Shown: in pieces, positions 1 to 11,831 of the stretch
How positions within the stretch are numbered: position 1 is the stretch's first letter
How the letters are laid out: each line of letters starts with the position of its first letter
Assembly: GCA_023105745.1 (NCBI GenBank)
Contig: JALGQZ010000003.1
Location: forward strand, 45,098,185 to 45,162,184
Direction: 5' to 3'
DNA from: Austropuccinia psidii
Lineage: Eukaryota > Basidiomycota > Pucciniomycetes > Pucciniales > Sphaerophragmiaceae
Length of the DNA stretch: 64,000 nucleotides
Program-made: the position numbers and the translations under genes
The notes under the pieces: model-generated
The model's input: the letters and a program-made list of their open reading frames with translations, nothing else
What the model was told of the DNA's origin: nothing
Database searches by the model: none

Positions 1-273
1 TTGATGGGGTTAAGTCTCTCCTTCTAGATTTTAGATGAGAGGTGAAAATTAAGGTTTATGCTCAGCAATAACTTTGAGCAGGAATAACTTTATTATTCTT
101 TGTTCTATGGTGATAGGACTTATATTTTAAGAAAGGGGTGAGTTTCCTCTTTCTTTTGATACCTTTTGAGCTTATTTGGATCAGCTCCATGTTTTGGTGG
201 TATCTTGGCTATACCATTGGTTTATGGTATTTTGGCTATCATGCTTGTGCTCTGGTTTTGAGTCACAGGCTGA
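1..273 (-). repeat. Ty3 family A LTR, terminal fragment
   Basis: This is the U3-side end of a family A LTR lying in minus orientation. It matches the last part of the complete copies at 42435-43849 and 26765-28160, including the terminal block ending in gagtcacaggctga. The piece is cut off by the window edge on the left and is fused directly on the right to a second, 5'-truncated copy of the same LTR. It has no coding potential. Confidence 0.85.
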
Positions 274-1307
274 AACTATGACTGTGACATGGTAAAATAA
301 GTTGAAAAGAGTTTATGATGAATATTAAGGGCTTTACTATGAAGAAATAGTAGTTGCAAGGTCTATTAAAAGCCCTGGATGCAGCTTTATCAATTGGTTC
401 AATATAATAAAAGACTAAAATAATTAAGCTATAATTATACCTGGTTTTTTTCCAAGAGTATAAATGTTTCGAAAGCGGCAAAACATAGGAATTCAAGAGA
501 GAGATAGGTATTCCTCTTTTGGGCAGAGAAAGGTCCCTGTTTATCCTGAAAATGGGTGAAAAGGACCTCTAGACCATTTCACAGAGGAGGTGAAGATTTT
601 TCACTTCAAAAGACCGTCTTGTGGTCTTCACAAGGCCTGTATAGCCTATAATGCGCTCAGATGGGGTTTTGAAACCACATCTGGGAATATTTCACCAATA
701 AAGGGTGAAAGGTTTCATCTGGGGACCACACATCCCTCTTATGACGTGTATGATGCATATAATTCTGTATAAAACCTCTATGGGACCCCAGTATTGAACA
801 AACTATGACTTAGTAAAGGATAAACAGGCTCCCTTGTCTTATTGACACCTCATATTAAGAGATATGGGAGAGTATCCCACAGTAAAGGTGTATTGGCCCA
901 GCTGTGGGCAATTAAGCTTAAAACTGCCATAAATATATCAGTTTTCACAATTTTGATCTCAAAGCTGGTTCATTTCTTAGCCCTGGATGAGGTCTACAAA
1001 ATGGGAACTCATTTGATATGGGTAGCATCAAATATGGAAAAGCTATACCATGTTTAATTCCCATCATCCAAATATGGGGTTTTCTCAAATATTGTATGAA
1101 GATTATTTTCTCCATAACTTTGGCTCTTGATGAGTTATGGGGAAATGGATGGCACCATAAGATAGCCCTGATTGTGCTTCTTAAAAAAGGACCTCACCTT
1201 AGGTATCTCACACTAAAGCTGTAGAAGTTAGATAGGAGGTGAATATTTTATTCACCCTCATTTTGCTTTAATTTGGACATAACCTCTGTTGTTTTGATGC
1301 TAGCTCA
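274..1307 (-). repeat. Ty3 family A LTR, partial second copy
   Basis: The sequence follows the family A LTR from about 50 bp inside its plus-strand left edge (the block aactatgactgtgacatgg) to the block gctagctca near 1307, where similarity to the other copies stops. Small open frames inside it are by-products of LTR sequence. Together with 1-273 it forms a head-to-tail LTR-LTR junction with no internal region between the two. Confidence 0.8.
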
Positions 1308-1735
1308 CACCAGGTGAGATCAGGCTTTAAGTGCCAGAATATGGCTTGGTGTTGGTCTGTGGTCAAGAACCAGAAATTCACCAAATTTTCAAGAAGAACT
1401 CAAGAGAATATCACTCACTTTTCATGAGGGAGTCAACCATAAGAGCTCTTCTTAGGTAAGTATTAGTACAGTCTTTTACCAGTCTCATTTATCAAGGGAA
1501 GATTTTATCTTTACAATACTTACTATACTTGAGCCCCATTCACTAAGAAGAACCACGAATTGTGGGAAATCAAAATATTCTTCCATTCCTGTGGAAGTAA
1601 TAGATCTGAAATCTAAATTCATTGAAAAAAACTCAATTTTATTGAGATAATTTAAATCCAAAAAAATCCACAAGAAACTCAATATTCTTTCAGGTAATTG
1701 GGAATACAACTGGAATTTTACTATTGTAATAGGAC
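1308..1735. other. AT-rich non-coding spacer
   Basis: The stretch separates the truncated LTR from the 230-bp tandem array. I see no coherent reading frame, RNA gene or repeat boundary in it. Confidence 0.5.
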
Positions 1736-3600
1736 TTAAGAAAAATACTTAGGTAATTTATAAACATTGTGTAGTAAATATGGAGGAATTTGGAGGAAAC
1801 ATGATGAGCCCTTGTGGAATTTAAATAAAATTAAAAAATCATGCTTGTTAAATTTTGAGAAAGTTCATTGATAATAGAGGGTTAATTTGAGGATTATTGA
1901 ATAGAAATGATTATTGATGGAGTTATATTAAATTGATCAAATGTTTTGTGGAATGAAAGGGGAGATTCATAATAATACTCAAAGAATCTATAAATATTGC
2001 ATAATAAATGTTGAGGGATATGGAGGCACAGTAAAAAGCCATTTCAGAATTTGAAGAAGATGCAATAATCATGCTAGTGGGAATATCTGAAAATTCAGTA
2101 ATAATGCAGCAGGAGTTTACGCAATATCTAATAAAAATGATGATTGAGGGATTGATAACACATTTAGAAACATTCTTTGCATAATTTGATGTAAAATTCA
2201 CAATAATACTTAGGGAATTCATAAATAGTGATAATAACTTTTGAGGAATGTTGAGGAAAAGTAAGTAGCCATTGCGGAATTTAAAACAAGGTCAATAATT
2301 ATTCTCTTAGAATTCCCAGGAAATTCATTAATAATTATTGGGAAATTTAAGGAAAATTCAATAGTAATGATAATTGAGGGATTTATATCAATTTGATAAT
2401 TCTTTTTGCATGATTAAAGGAAAAATGAATAATAACAACTAGGGAGATTATAAATATTGAATAATATTTCATGAGGAATTTTGCCCATAGTGGATAACAC
2501 TTGTGGAAATTTGAGTAGATTCAATAATAATGCTTATAGAGTTTCAGGCACATCAATCCATAATTCTTTGGAAAGGTGGGGAACATTAAAAATTGATAAT
2601 AACTGGGGGATTTGTATTTAATTGAACATTATTTTTTGAAAATTTAAGAAAAACTCAATAGTAATACCTAGGGAATTTATAAAGATTTAATAATGGTTAT
2701 TGAATAATTTGAGGTAAAGTGAATTCCAGTTGTGTAATTTAAATTAGACTCAATAATCATGCTTCCAGAACTTTGGAAAGATTTATTGGTAATTCTTGGG
2801 GAATTTGGGGAATATTAAATAGTAATAATAATTGGGTGATTTCTATCAATTTGAACAGTATTGTTGGGATAATTCAAGGAAAAATCAATAATAATACCTA
2901 GGAAGTTAATAAATATTGAATAATAGCTCTTCAGAAATTTCAGGTAGAGTGAATAACACATGTGGAATTTAGAGAATATTGAATAATAATGCTTTTAGAA
3001 TCTCAGGCACATTAATTAAAAATTCTTTGGAAGCTTAGGGAATATTCAATAGTAATAATAATTGATGGATTTTTATCAAATTGAACCCTATTTTATGAGG
3101 AAGCTAGAAAAGTCAATATTAATACCTAGGGAATTTATAAATATTGAATCATAGTTCTTGAGGAATTTTAAGTAAAGTGAATATGAGCTGTGAGCTTAAA
3201 AGAAGATTCAAAAATCATTCTTGAAGAACTGTGGGAACATTTATTGATAATACTTCAGGAATTTGAGGAATATTCAATAGTGATAATAATTGAGGTATTT
3301 ATATCAAGCTTAACAATATTTTTTCAGAATTTGTGACACAAACAATAATAATAACTAGGGAACCTATAAATAATAAATAGGAGTTCTTGGGAAATTGAAA
3401 TCAAAGTGCATATAACTTGTGGAATGCCATGGAATATTCAACAATGATTTCTGCAGAATTTGAGGAACCTCTAATAAGAATTACTTTGAAACTTAAGGAA
3501 TATTTAATATGAATAATAAATGAGGTATTTATATCAAATTGTAGAATATTTTTCATGGAATTGAAGGCAAAATATACATATTAAATATTAGGGAATATAA
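1736..3600. repeat. Tandem array of about 230-bp units, about 8 diverged copies
   Basis: A block resembling taattgagggatttatatca recurs at about 1916, 2146, 2376, 2605, 2834, 3064, 3292 and 3522, so successive copies are 228-230 bp apart. A second marker resembling tacctagggaatttataaat recurs with the same period from about 1745 to 3580. The units are AT-rich and clearly diverged, but the period is almost constant. No open frame runs through the array. It is satellite-like; a centromeric or other heterochromatic role is possible but not shown by this sequence. Confidence 0.85.
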
Positions 3601-3739
3601 ATCTATTTTATATTAGAATTAACACTAATTGTTAAAAATATTTCCATTTGCAAATTTAAAGTGTCAGAATTATTTTAGTGAATGATCTTAAGAAAAAAAT
3701 ACCAGAATATTGAAAAGATTTAATGTTTTTTGGCCATTT

Positions 3740-4852
3740 TGAAAGCTTGTACATTTCTTCCTGATTTATCAAAGATTTCTTTTGGAAGCTGCTGTGGGCT
3801 TGAATGTAATAAGAGCTTACCAACATTAAACAATTTTTTGCTGATTTGGAATGAGAATCAAAAATGAGTAATTATTGGATGATTTTGTAATTCAAATGAT
3901 GGTTTTGAGGTTTTATGTCCAGTTTCTGATTTGTTTCAAAGTACTTCCATTATTCCTGGCTGTTTTGAAAAATATATCTCAAGTTTCAAATCTTGAAAAT
4001 AAAGTCCATGGCCAGTCAGGGGGATTGTAGTGGGAACTGTATTAAAGTTGTCTCTTTTTATGAAAGAGAAAATTACATATTTCCATTCATTGAGATCATT
4101 TTCATCTACATGAACTCTATTATGGAACCCATTCTTGTTAATAGTGAAATTGGAGAAAGATTTGAATTCTTTTGAGATGGCCCACTGAATTTGACTAAAG
4201 TTGGAAAGGTTTGCTTCATTAATCAGTTGAAGATTATCTTTATGCACAATTTTAGATAAAGTTTTAATTCTGGATTGAATAAATTGGTCATATTTTTAAC
4301 CTTATCACATTCATGATTATCATCTTCAATTTCTTTGATGGTTAATCCAGGTTTGCTTGCATACACACCAGCAGATTTCCCTTCATCTGCAGCCTGTCTA
4401 AAACCAATACCTCTCATGATACCAGCCAAAAGATTCTTGTTTGTTGTGATTTTTTGTCTGATTTTGGAAAAATTATTAAAAGAGACAATAAGATCATTGA
4501 GAGTTTGAAAAAACAGGGTGGGATGATTGAAGCAGTGGACTTGATAAATTATTACTGGTAATTCAGATGGAATGGTAGAATTAATTGATAAGTAAGTATT
4601 ATTGTGAGGATTAATGGGAGGAAACTTAAACAAGTTTTGATTATCTCTTTTGGCTCTTATTGACAAGACTGAGAAATTCATAATCTTCTTGTGTGTTGGG
4701 CCTGATTTTATTAAGGCTTGTATTGAATTTTTAATTCATCTTATTTTTTCTCTTGTAGCTGAGGTATAAGATTTTTTAGTGGAAGAAGCTCTTGGAATTG
4801 AATCATTTTGATCTAACTCATGAAGGACTAAAATTGGCTTGGGTGTAGCCAT
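3740..4852 (-). pseudogene. TET/JBP-like 2OG-Fe(II) dioxygenase, decayed copy 1
   Basis: Read on the minus strand from an ATG at 4852, the frame runs through an in-frame TGA near 4745, then 4681-4223 and, after a frameshift near 4240, 4247-3936 and degraded sequence to about 3740. The segment 'GFHNRVHVDENDLNEW' near 4130-4080 carries the HxD iron-binding pair expected of the double-stranded beta-helix of 2OG-Fe(II) oxygenases. The preceding 'AGIMRGIGFRQAADEGKSAG' block and the whole order match, from memory, the TET/JBP-like oxygenase families amplified in rust genomes, which are proposed to oxidise 5-methylcytosine. The stop and frameshift make it inactive. It lies between a satellite array and an AT-rich spacer, apart from any intact transposase. 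The family call is firm; the substrate is inferred. Confidence 0.75.
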
Positions 4853-6044
4853 GCCATCATGAGTCAAGCTCAAAGGACCATTAAGGGAAGAGAAGGATTG
4901 GTTCTGATTTCAATTGTTTCTTATTGGAGCAGGAGGGTGGGTCTTAAAATAGAATTTCATTGTTTTTGGAAGAATTGGAAATGTGATGAAGAAATGATTT
5001 TTCAGCTTTTATTGATTCCTCCCCTAGAGACATACCAAAAGAATGAATCAAAATTTACAAAAATATTGGTTAGGAATAGAAGCAGTATGAGGGGAGAAAT
5101 ATTGAAATTGGATCATTAAAGAAAGATGGAATTGATTCAGAATTTATTACAAATTAATTCTTTGCTACTAGGATTGATATTGAAAATTTTAATGAAAAAG
5201 AAAACCCAAATGGATTTGTAATTGAATTCACGTCACTTTAGAGGCTAAGTAATTATATTCTTTAAGTTTTTATTATTATTACCATTTTGAGGAAAAATGA
5301 AAATATTCATAATGAATGAATAAAAAGCTGAAAATGGTTTCAGAAGTAATTATGGCGGGATTTTGGGCTATTAGTAATGTTGTTTTTAAAAAAAAAATTC
5401 AAAAGAAAAAGATAGTGAACACTGTTTTTTAAATAGAATTGAAAAAAGGCCAAAATAGTTTCAGAAATTATTCCAAATTGATTTTGGGGTAGTAAGAACT
5501 ATTCTTTGAAAAAAAAAATGAAAATATTTTCATTTTTTAATTTTTTGAATTATTGATATTTGAAAGAAGAATTCAAAATATTAAAATTAAATCAATAATG
5601 AAACGGAATAAAAAAACAAAAATTGTTTCAAAAGTAATTCAGACTTGGTTTTGCAATAGTAGAAATGATTTTAGTGAAAAAGAACTCAAAAAGGAAAGAA
5701 ATGTTTTAGTTATTATGATTATAAATATTGCAAAAAATCATAAAAATTTAATTAAAGAGCATACAAAAGTGCCCTATTTCCTTGGGAAGCAATGTCAAAG
5801 CAATTCGGAAGTCTTCTGAGGTGGTCAGTGGCAATATAGATGATTTTAGAAGGGGTTTGGTCAGAATAATAGTAAACCTCAGAATGTTGAAAAGTAAATC
5901 TCAAAAAATTCTAACATGATTGATTCCACAAAACAAAATTCAACAAATTCTATAGTGTAATATCATAAAAAAGTATTATTTGATATTGATTTATCAGCAG
6001 TGAGAAGAAAAATAAATTACTAGGGATCTTGACTGAATGTTGAG
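4853..6044. other. AT-rich spacer with a degenerate internal repeat
   Basis: Homopolymer A and T runs dominate. A block resembling caaaatagtttcagaagtaatt followed by gattttggg-agtag-aat recurs at about 5331, 5453 and 5618, giving three diverged direct copies. A short plus-strand open frame (4859-5119, 86 codons) faces away from the oxygenase pseudogene. I do not recognise it and see no support for it as a gene. Confidence 0.5.
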
Positions 6045-7258
6045 TGTCAGGATGAGTCTATGAAGAGGTGATAATAGATGTATTTACAACCTAAACTATG
6101 ACTGTGACATGGTAAAATCTATTTTGAAAAGGTTTCATTGATGATAATAAAGGTTAATAATAAGATATTCAGGGATTTACTATTGGGAACTAGTGGTGGT
6201 GAGTGCTGTTGAAAGCCCTGGATGCAGCTTTACCAATTGGGCTATTATAATAAAGACTACAATAGTTAATATTAGAAGTATACCTTATTATTTTACAAGA
6301 GCATAATGGTTTTTGACAGTTGTACTACGTAGGAATCCAACAGCGGGATGAGGAAACATTTTCTGGGGGAGAAAAGGTCCCCTTTTATCCTAAAATTGGG
6401 TGAAAAAGGCTTCTAGACCTTTCCACATAGAGGAAGTTAAGAATTTTCACTTCCAAGGACTGGATTGTGGTTTTCACAAGGCCTGCATAGCCTTCATTGG
6501 GCTCAGATGTGGTTTTGAAACAACATCTGGGCGTTTTTCACCAATAGAGGGTGAAAGCTTTCATCTGGGGACCACATAGCCCTCTTCTGACATGTATGAT
6601 GCTTAGAATGCTGTACAGATCATGTAAAAGACCCCAGTATTGACCAAACTATGAAGTATTAAAGTATAAAAATTCTTCTTTGTCTGTTGGACACCTCATA
6701 GTCATAATTATGGGAGAATATCCCATAGTAAGGCTGTATTGGTCTAACTGTGGGATTTTGACTTTAAGACTGCCATAACTTTGTCAGTTTTTGGGATATC
6801 AATCTCAAAATTGGTTCATGATGTAGCCCTGGATGTGTTCTACATGGTGGTACCTCATTTAATATGGAAAAGGTATTCCATGTACAGGATGTTTTGTACA
6901 TATGTATGATTTGATCAAAATCTGTATGGAGCTTGTTTGCCCCATAAAGGTTTTTCTAGATGGGATTTGGGGAAATTTATGGCACCATCAGATAGCCATG
7001 ATTGTCATCTTTCCAAAAAGACCCCACTTTAGGTATTTCACACTAAAACTGTAGAAGCTAGATGAGAGGTGTATATTTTATTCACCCTTATTTGACCTTA
7101 TTTTGGTCATACCTCCTGTAGTTCTTGTACTAGCTCAATTTAGCTAGTACCATTGGATAGCCCTTACTTGAAGCTTTAACTTGAATACCCATTTGATGGG
7201 CTTAAGCCTCTTACTCTGGATTTCATATGAGAGCTGAAAAATAAGGTGTAAGGTTTAT

Positions 7259-9411
7259 CTATGAAACTCTTGCTAATAGTAACAATATCAAGAGTACTAT
7301 GACTGTCCTCAGTAGAAAAATATAATATAACAAAATATTATAACCACAAATTAAATATAATTATTAAAAAATAATTCTATTAAAAAAGTAAATTTAATTA
7401 TTATTATATAATATAATAATAAAAAAATATAATTATTTTATTATTGTTATAGTCACTGACAGTTATAACAATAAGAAGTGTAAAGCTCTTAATGAGACAA
7501 TTACAAGTGGAAAATATAAATATTTAACCACTTATAAATAATATAGCTATTATTTATAAAAATAAATTATAACACACACTGTGCAGATATAATTCTTATG
7601 GAAATATTATATATCAAAAAACTAATAATAGATAAAAAAATTATAGAATTTTAGAAAAAAACCTACTTATAATATATATTGAATAAAACAAGTCAAATGA
7701 AACAGTTATTATATTGAATACATATTATAAGTTAATAACACACCAAAAATCTATATTTTCAAAGATAAAAAAACTTTTTGTAATAAAAAATATGATTAAA
7801 GAGCTTTTAAGAGGAATTTGTGGATTTTGAAAGATATTTCAAAGACAATAATCTTATGAAATAAAATCTATTATTGGTGATTACAAAAATAATCTGAACT
7901 TGCTGATTTCAATTCTTTAATTTAAAGTTAATAAAGAATAAAATAACTTAAGAACTAACTTAATAATAAGATCATGTATTTAATACAGCTTTAAATGTTT
8001 AAATGTCTAATATGATTGGATCTCATTAAATTGATTGACAAAAACACTGATGAATAGACTATTTTTATGTCTGCGGAGCATCTCTCATTATTCATAATGG
8101 ATATAGAGGGCATGCTCAGGTCAAAAATGAAAAACCAGGCTATAAGATAAAGTTCTTAATTTAAGGTAACTTTTTTTTATTTCAATTTAAAGCTACTGGT
8201 GTTATTCTGAACTCCAAGTAACTTTAATCCTCATTTAAGTTAGTTCTTTGAGGTTTTCATATAAAAAAAAGTTATTTATATTGATGTTCATCAAATGAAC
8301 AACCAAAAAATAAAGTTTCAAGCAAAAATCTCTTAAAGTCAATTTTCAATTAATTTTTAAAGAAATCTCAATTTTATCCAAGTAGAATTAAAAGAGTAAT
8401 TTCCCAGGATTATTACCAATAAAACCTGTTTGTAAAGGATCCTATCATTTGATGTATACACAGATAACATTGAACAGTAAGCTGTGTGAAACTTTCAAGC
8501 AAATCCATTGAGATCTGGATTTTTGATGAATTTTTGAAGTTATTGCTAATATTCCACATAAAATAACAATACACACCAAACATTAACTTTTGATAAGATT
8601 TCAATGCTTGTAACTTTAAATTTTAAAAGTTATTTAAGCTTTGTAAGCTTAATTAAGCTTTGACAGCTCTTAAAACTTCAATTGCAAGCTTGCATATTGG
8701 GATTTACCCTTTGGAAGCTTGAAATTCCTGTCCAAATTGGATAAAAACAGTTTAAAATTTAAGGTTGGATCAAAGTCTGATCTTAAAGTTTAAGTAAGGT
8801 TGAAAATCCTCCAATAAAGGTGGAAAACCTTAATTGAATACTTGAAGATCCAAAAGGTTGGGTACCCCATCTCTATTTGGTCTTTTTCCTTTGTCCCACC
8901 TTTTTGCGTGGATTTTGCCCTTTTATTTATTTAAAGCCATAATATGGCCTTAAACACTTGTAAATTGAGCCCACGCAGGATTCAAATCCTGTATGGCAAA
9001 TCCTTAGCCAATTCAGTAAATATACACAACCCCTCAACTTTAACTAAAATTTTGATGAGTTTGCATAAACCTCATTCAACTTGAAATTTAAGCTTATGTA
9101 AGCTTGAATTTAACAATTTTTTCTTTTTCAAAAACCTTACACTAGTACTGTGAGATGCTTAAATCTTCCAATAACTTAGGAAATAAGTATTTTTGGGTAT
9201 AACACCCTATGGGTGTACCCTAGGTTACTTTTGGTGTAGAATCCAAAAATGACATAATAATTATAGCTTTGTTTACCAAAAAAAAGTTATACTTATTTCT
9301 TGTTATTTTTTATTTGAATTTCAACAGGAAAGTCTGTTCAAGACTAAATAATCTGTCTATTAAGTTATTTCCGGCCTTATGGGTATGTCATATATAGCTC
9401 ACAGGCTCACA
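7259..9411. mobile_element. 2.15-kb AT-rich insertion in the LTR with a 10-bp flanking duplication
   Basis: The segment is absent from the other family A LTRs and is bounded by TAAGGTTTAT at 7249-7258 and again at 9412-9421, a perfect 10-bp direct repeat that occurs once at this place in the other LTRs. The insert is extremely AT-rich near 7320-7700 and has many aagctt motifs near 8600-8700. I see no terminal inverted repeats and no coding region longer than about 60 codons. A 10-bp duplication would suit Mutator-like or target-primed (LINE/SINE-type) insertion, but the class is unresolved. Confidence 0.65.
8955..9025 (-). ncRNA. tRNA-like remnant with possible pol III A and B boxes
   Basis: On the minus strand the order is an A-box-like TTGGCTAAGG and, about 15 bases later, a B-box-like GGATTTGAATCC inside a short stem CAGG/CCTG, followed by TGGGCTC. 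The B box has one base more than the standard GGTTCRANTCC spacing, the A-B distance is short and the acceptor halves do not pair. It is therefore not a functional tRNA gene. It may be a decayed tRNA-derived SINE head inside the 2.15-kb insertion. Confidence 0.25.
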
Positions 9412-9657
9412 TAAGGTTTATGCTCATCAACAGCTCTGAGAAGGAATAAATTTGTTATTACTTGTCCTATGATGGTGGGACTTGTGTATCTGTAAAGTAG
9501 TGGGTTTCCTCTTCCTTTTGATACCTTTTGAGCTGATTTGGCTCAGCTCCATGTTTGGGTGGTATGTTGGCTTTACCATTGGCTTATGGCATTTGGCTGT
9601 CATGCTTGTGCTCTGGTTTTGAGTCACAGGCTGAAATACCCTCCCTCCAAAAAAGGC

Positions 9658-11231
9658 TCATAATTTATGAGACTGTTCATTCCTCCTAGGGGCCCTGAAT
9701 ATCCTCAGATGAAGGTTCCCATCTGGAATGGCATCCTCTGCCAACCATTTTTCTTTATCTACCGTCTGGTCTTTAGATCTGACCAAGTATTGCCTTTGGT
9801 CTTTACCATTCATTCTGATCTTCCTGGCCTTGATGATTTTCTTCACAGGGCTAGGGGAGTATTCCACTTCCACTATCTCTGGTGGAGTGGGATTTTTCTT
9901 CCTAGAGGGGAACTTATCCTCCTCTGTATGGAAGTATGGCTTAACCAAACTCACTGGGAATACTGTGTCTTTCCTAGAAAATTCCTCTGTGAGTTTGACC
10001 TCCACTGCATTTTCCCTATCAGCTTAATGATAGTGAAGGGCCCTACAAATGAGCCTCTCATCTTTTTAGGTCCCTTAATATTGTTGAAGTTGAGTGTGGA
10101 CACTAACACCTGGTCCCATTCTTTGAAGTAAGGCTCCATGTGGCATTTGTCCCACCTCTGCTTGTTGTATTCTTTTGCCTCAGCTATGCATCTAGCAGCA
10201 GTATCACAAGCCCTCTTCCACATATCATGGATATCTTTGGCTGTTGGGTGGATAGTAAGAAGATTTTTCTTCAGGTGATCCACAGGCAATAGGGGGTTCC
10301 ACCCTTTTTCTACCAGGGAGGGTGATTTCCATGTTGTAGAATTCTGACTGGTGTTGTAAGCCAGTTGGACTGCTGGTAGAAGTGTAACCCAGTAATGGGT
10401 AGATCCTTCATGGTCCTTATATTCCATGCCATATACACAGAACCTTCTAAGGATATTCTGCATGGCATGGATGATCCTCTCAGCTAGACCACCTGTCTGT
10501 GGATGGTAAGCTGTAGAAAATGCAAGCTTTGTACCTAGCATGTCATAGAGGTTGGTCCACAATGCAGATGTGAATTTTGGGTCCCTGTCACTAATGATGA
10601 TCTTTGGGACTCCACATGTGGATATGATGTTATTCCAAAATAACAAGGCTGTATCCATTGTTGTGTCTTCCTTATGACATGGTAGGCACCTCACCCTTTT
10701 TCTATACCTATCCACAATGACTAGGAAGGCATCAAAATTTTCTTTTCCTCCTGGGACAAGTCCTGTGACCCAGTCCATATTGATCGTTTGCCATGGGTGT
10801 TTGGGTTTTTCTATATGCTGAAGTAACCCATAGTTCTGCCCATGCTTCATGTTTGCCTTTTGGCATCTTTCACAAGTTTTGATGTATTCACTCAACTCTT
10901 GTTCCCATTCGGGCCACCAAGCTGTTCTTGCTACCCTTTCTTTGGTCCTGTCTTCACTCATGTGTCCCATATAGGGGCAGTCATGACATTGTTTCAGGAT
11001 CAGGGATACATGGTCCCTGTCTATCACTGTGAGTGCACTTGTGTGCTTTTCTCTACGATAGAGAACGCTATCTATAAGGAAAAACTTGTTGTCCTTATAG
11101 TCTCTTAACCAGGGTTCCTCTAACTGGGATTCCAGCTCTGGGCTCCTGTACTTTAGCTGGTGGAGCTGCAACAATAGGCTACACTGTTTGTGTTTGGCAT
11201 ACATATTCATTAATGCATTGAAAAAATTCAT
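9658..11231 (-). pseudogene. Family A integrase with chromodomain-like tail
   Basis: The minus-strand frame 11231-9951 holds the RNase H-integrase linker, the zinc-binding HHCC module (CHDC..GH, then CERC) and the catalytic core with the D, D and E positions in 'INMDWVTG', 'SDRDPKF' and 'GGLAERII'. A frameshift near 9970 moves the C-terminal GPY/F-type and chromodomain-like part ('GKDQRQYLVRSKDQT...KWLAEDAIP') into the frame 10005-9658. Integrase joins cDNA ends to genomic DNA; the C-terminal domain may bias target choice to marked chromatin. It ends about 20 bp before the polypurine tract. The frameshift makes it non-functional. Confidence 0.85.
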
Positions 11232-11426
11232 TATGAAATTCTGAGCAACTGATTCCTAATATGGGAGTTTCTGTCCCTTCTAGTTTGGTGTCTCCACCGT
11301 CTGGGGTACCACTTTCTGGTGCCCATTCAGAAAATCTGAAGTTTTTCTTCCCATCTATTTCTATAAAATGAATAGGAATCTTTGCTGTTACTTCAGGTTC
11401 ATAAGCTGGATTGCTTTTGACATTAT

Positions 11427-11831
11427 CTAATGGCCATCTGAATTGGTGTGGCTTTTCCCCTCCTTGTATATGATGGGCATATTGCCTCTATACTCTGGGA
11501 TGGCTTTTTGCCACCTCAGCATGTGTCTATTGGTAGTATTCATGTTCAGTAAGGACTTCAAGGATGTGCAGTCTGTGTATACTTCAAAGACTGCACCCTC
11601 CAAATAATAGTTGAGTTTCTCTAAAGACCAGACTAAGCATAGGCATTCAGTCTGGGCGGCCCCATACCTGGCTTCTGAATCTTTCAGTTGCCTAGAGATG
11701 TAGCATATAACTCCCTCTCTTGGTTCACCATCTACAATTTGTCTCTGGGGAAGGGCTTCCCCTAAGCCTTGGCTAAATGCTACATCTATGTATAACTTGA
11801 ATGGTAGTTCAAAGTAAGGTAAGATGAGCAC
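11427..11831 (-). pseudogene. Family A RNase H fragment
   Basis: The frame covers the Ty3 RNase H-like domain: the first catalytic aspartate region 'FKLYIDVAFSQGLG', the 'ARYGAAQTECLCLVWSLEK' helix with the glutamate, and 'VYTDCTSLKSLL' with the third aspartate. It would degrade the RNA strand during reverse transcription. The connection downstream to integrase (11232-11426) is in another frame, so the polyprotein is broken here. The domain order is correct between RT and integrase. Confidence 0.8.

Larger units (their letters stand above)
6045..9636 (-). repeat. Family A 3' LTR, interrupted
   Basis: The plus strand starts TGTCAGGATGAGTCTATGA and ends in the LTR terminus ctgaaa, a mutated ctgaca. 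The two LTR parts (6045-7258 and 9412-9636) are colinear with complete copies; the middle is foreign. The adjoining plus-strand taccctccctcc at 9637-9648 is the polypurine tract GGAGGGAGGGTA of the minus-strand element, as expected next to a 3' LTR. Confidence 0.85.

Noticed and set aside
1736..3600. CRISPR-like array
   Set aside because: The repeats are about 230 bp, diverged and without spacer structure, and the DNA is fungal.
4859..5119. Plus-strand 86-codon frame as a gene divergent from the oxygenase pseudogene
   Set aside because: No recognisable domain, AT-driven codon use, and it begins inside the oxygenase upstream region with no promoter signal.
9667..10131. Plus-strand frames of up to 154 codons opposite the family A integrase
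   Set aside because: They are the reverse of conserved integrase/chromodomain codons, which read correctly on the minus strand.
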